DNA of 5,885 nucleotides from Alphaproteobacteria bacterium MarineAlpha10_Bin2 (GTDB taxonomy: Bacteria > Pseudomonadota > Alphaproteobacteria > UBA828), in the NCBI GenBank assembly GCA_002937555.1, contig PTKB01000168.1, forward strand, positions 1-5,885. The letters are read 5' to 3'. Below, in pieces: positions 4,678-5,885 of this stretch. Position 1 is the stretch's first letter. Every line of letters starts with the position of its first letter. The translations under genes were made by a program, and so were the position numbers. The notes beneath the pieces were generated by a model. The model searched no databases. It was not told where the DNA came from and worked only from the letters and a program-made list of their open reading frames with translations.

Positions 4678-5885
4678 TGCTGAACGATTCCGACCGCATC
4701 TTTACCAACCTTTACGGCGCGCTTGATTGGCATCTCGAGGGTGCGCGCAAACGCGGCGCTTGGGACGGCACCAGCGCCCTGATTGCTAACGGCCATGATT
4801 GGGTCGTCGATCAAGTCAAAGAATCCGGTTTGCGCGGACGCGGCGGCGCGGGATTCCCGACCGGCCTGAAATTCTCATTCATGCCCAAGGAAGTGAACCC
4901 AAGGCGTCCGCATTATTTGGTCGTTAATGCCGATGAATCCGAACCCGGTACCTGCAAGGACAGGGACATCATGCGCCACGATCCGCACCTTCTTATCGAG
5001 GGGTGCTTGCTCTGCGCCTTCGCCATGCGCGCCAACGCCGGCTACATCTATATTCGCGGCGAGTTTTACCGCGAGGCCGAAGCTTTGCAGGTCGCGATCG
5101 ATGAGGCCTATGCGGCGGGCTTAATCGGTAAAAACGCCGCTGGCTCGGGTTGGAATTTCGAGCTTTATTTGCACCGCGGCGCCGGCGCCTATATCTGCGG
5201 CGAAGAAACCGGCCTATTGGAAAGCCTCGAAGGCAAGCCCGGGAAGCCCAGGCTGAAGCCGCCATTTCCGGCCGGCGCCGGTCTCTATGGCAATCCTTCG
5301 ACCGTCAGCAACGTGGAAACACTCGCGGTCGTGCCAACTATTCTAAGGCGCGGCGCTGAATGGTTTGCGGGTTTGGGTCGGCCGAAAAATACCGGGACCA
5401 AGCTGTTCTGCATTTCCGGACATGTGAACCAGCCCTGCAATGTCGAAGAAGAAATGGGGATTCCGCTGCGCGAGTTGATCGACAAACATGCCGGTGGCGT
5501 GCGTGGCGGTTGGGAAAATCTGCAGGCGGTCATTCCGGGCGGCGCCTCGGTGCCGTTGTTGCCAAAATCGATTTGCGATGACGTGCTGATGGATTTCGAT
5601 TCTTTGGTCGCCGAGAAATCGGGCCTCGGCACTGCGGCGGTGATCGTCATGGATAAATCGACGGATGTGGTCGAGGCGATTTCGCGGCTCTCGCATTTTT
5701 ACATGCACGAAAGCTGCGGCCAGTGCACGCCGTGCCGCGAAGGCACCGGCTGGGTCTACCGCATGATGCAGCGCCTGGTCACTGGCGACGCTTCGGTGGA
5801 GGATATCGATCTCCTGTGGGATGTCGTGGGTCAGATCGAAGGCCATACGATATGCGCACTCGGAGACGCGGCGGCGTGGCCGGTT
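4677..5885 (+). CDS. nuoF: NADH-quinone oxidoreductase subunit F (NADH/FMN, N3), 3' truncated
   Basis: NuoF (51-kDa) oxidises NADH with FMN and passes electrons through the [4Fe-4S] cluster N3 at the tip of complex I. The frame is open for 403 codons to the window edge, with perhaps 20-40 residues missing. The FMN/NADH-binding motifs are GLRGRGGAGFPTGLKF (51-66), NADESEPGT (84-92) and the Gly-rich GAGAYICGEETGLLESLEG (168-186). The N3 ligands are Cys347, Cys350 and Cys353 (ESCGQCTPC) and Cys393 (HTICALG), all present. Residue 179 is glycine where I recall alanine (GEETALLES). The chosen ATG at 4677 gives the N terminus MLNDSDRIFTNLYG, typical of Alphaproteobacteria. It overlaps the nuoE stop as TAATG, with a modest GGCGGG (4663-4668) upstream. 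nuoG would be expected next, outside the window. Confidence 0.97.
   Translation, partial: MLNDSDRIFTNLYGALDWHLEGARKRGAWDGTSALIANGHDWVVDQVKESGLRGRGGAGFPTGLKFSFMPKEVNPRRPHYLVVNADESEPGTCKDRDIMRHDPHLLIEGCLLCAFAMRANAGYIYIRGEFYREAEALQVAIDEAYAAGLIGKNAAGSGWNFELYLHRGAGAYICGEETGLLESLEGKPGKPRLKPPFPAGAGLYGNPSTVSNVETLAVVPTILRRGAEWFAGLGRPKNTGTKLFCISGHVNQPCNVEEEMGIPLRELIDKHAGGVRGGWENLQAVIPGGASVPLLPKSICDDVLMDFDSLVAEKSGLGTAAVIVMDKSTDVVEAISRLSHFYMHESCGQCTPCREGTGWVYRMMQRLVTGDASVEDIDLLWDVVGQIEGHTICALGDAAAWPV

Overview
This is a housekeeping stretch of an alphaproteobacterial chromosome, moderately GC-rich. Three things point to that class. The order is lon tail - HU gene - tRNA genes - nuoABCDEF. nuoC and nuoD are separate genes, not the fused nuoCD of enterobacteria. 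The NuoA, NuoB, NuoD and NuoF proteins resemble the mitochondrial-type complex I subunits of Alphaproteobacteria. I cannot name a genus from the sequence alone.

Layout: 1-288 is the C-terminal end of the Lon protease, carrying the catalytic lysine region of the peptidase domain. Bases 289-526 are an intergenic region with a stem-loop just after lon, a probable hupB promoter, and a structured leader with a DnaA-box-like nonamer. Bases 527-799 encode HU, starting at GTG, followed by a strong intrinsic terminator. A good -35/-10 pair then precedes tRNA-Val(UAC) (952-1027), whose leader contains a terminator-like hairpin. An intrinsic terminator (1097-1123) separates it from tRNA-Asp(GUC) (1142-1219). 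From 1343 to the window end runs the nuo operon: nuoA, nuoB, nuoC, nuoD, nuoE and a 3'-truncated nuoF. The genes are tightly packed, with overlaps of 10, 4, 4 and 1 bases and one 20-base gap.

The six nuo products form most of the peripheral arm of NADH:quinone oxidoreductase plus one membrane subunit. NuoE and NuoF take electrons from NADH through FMN and clusters N1a and N3. NuoB holds the terminal cluster N2 and forms the quinone pocket with NuoD. NuoC supports this connecting module. NuoA anchors the arm to the membrane near the quinone channel. All visible cofactor ligands are intact.

I found no mobile element, CRISPR array, defence system or undescribed gene. The points worth a second look are regulatory RNA and DNA structures around the hupB start and the tRNA genes, and two residue changes close to cofactor sites in NuoE and NuoF.
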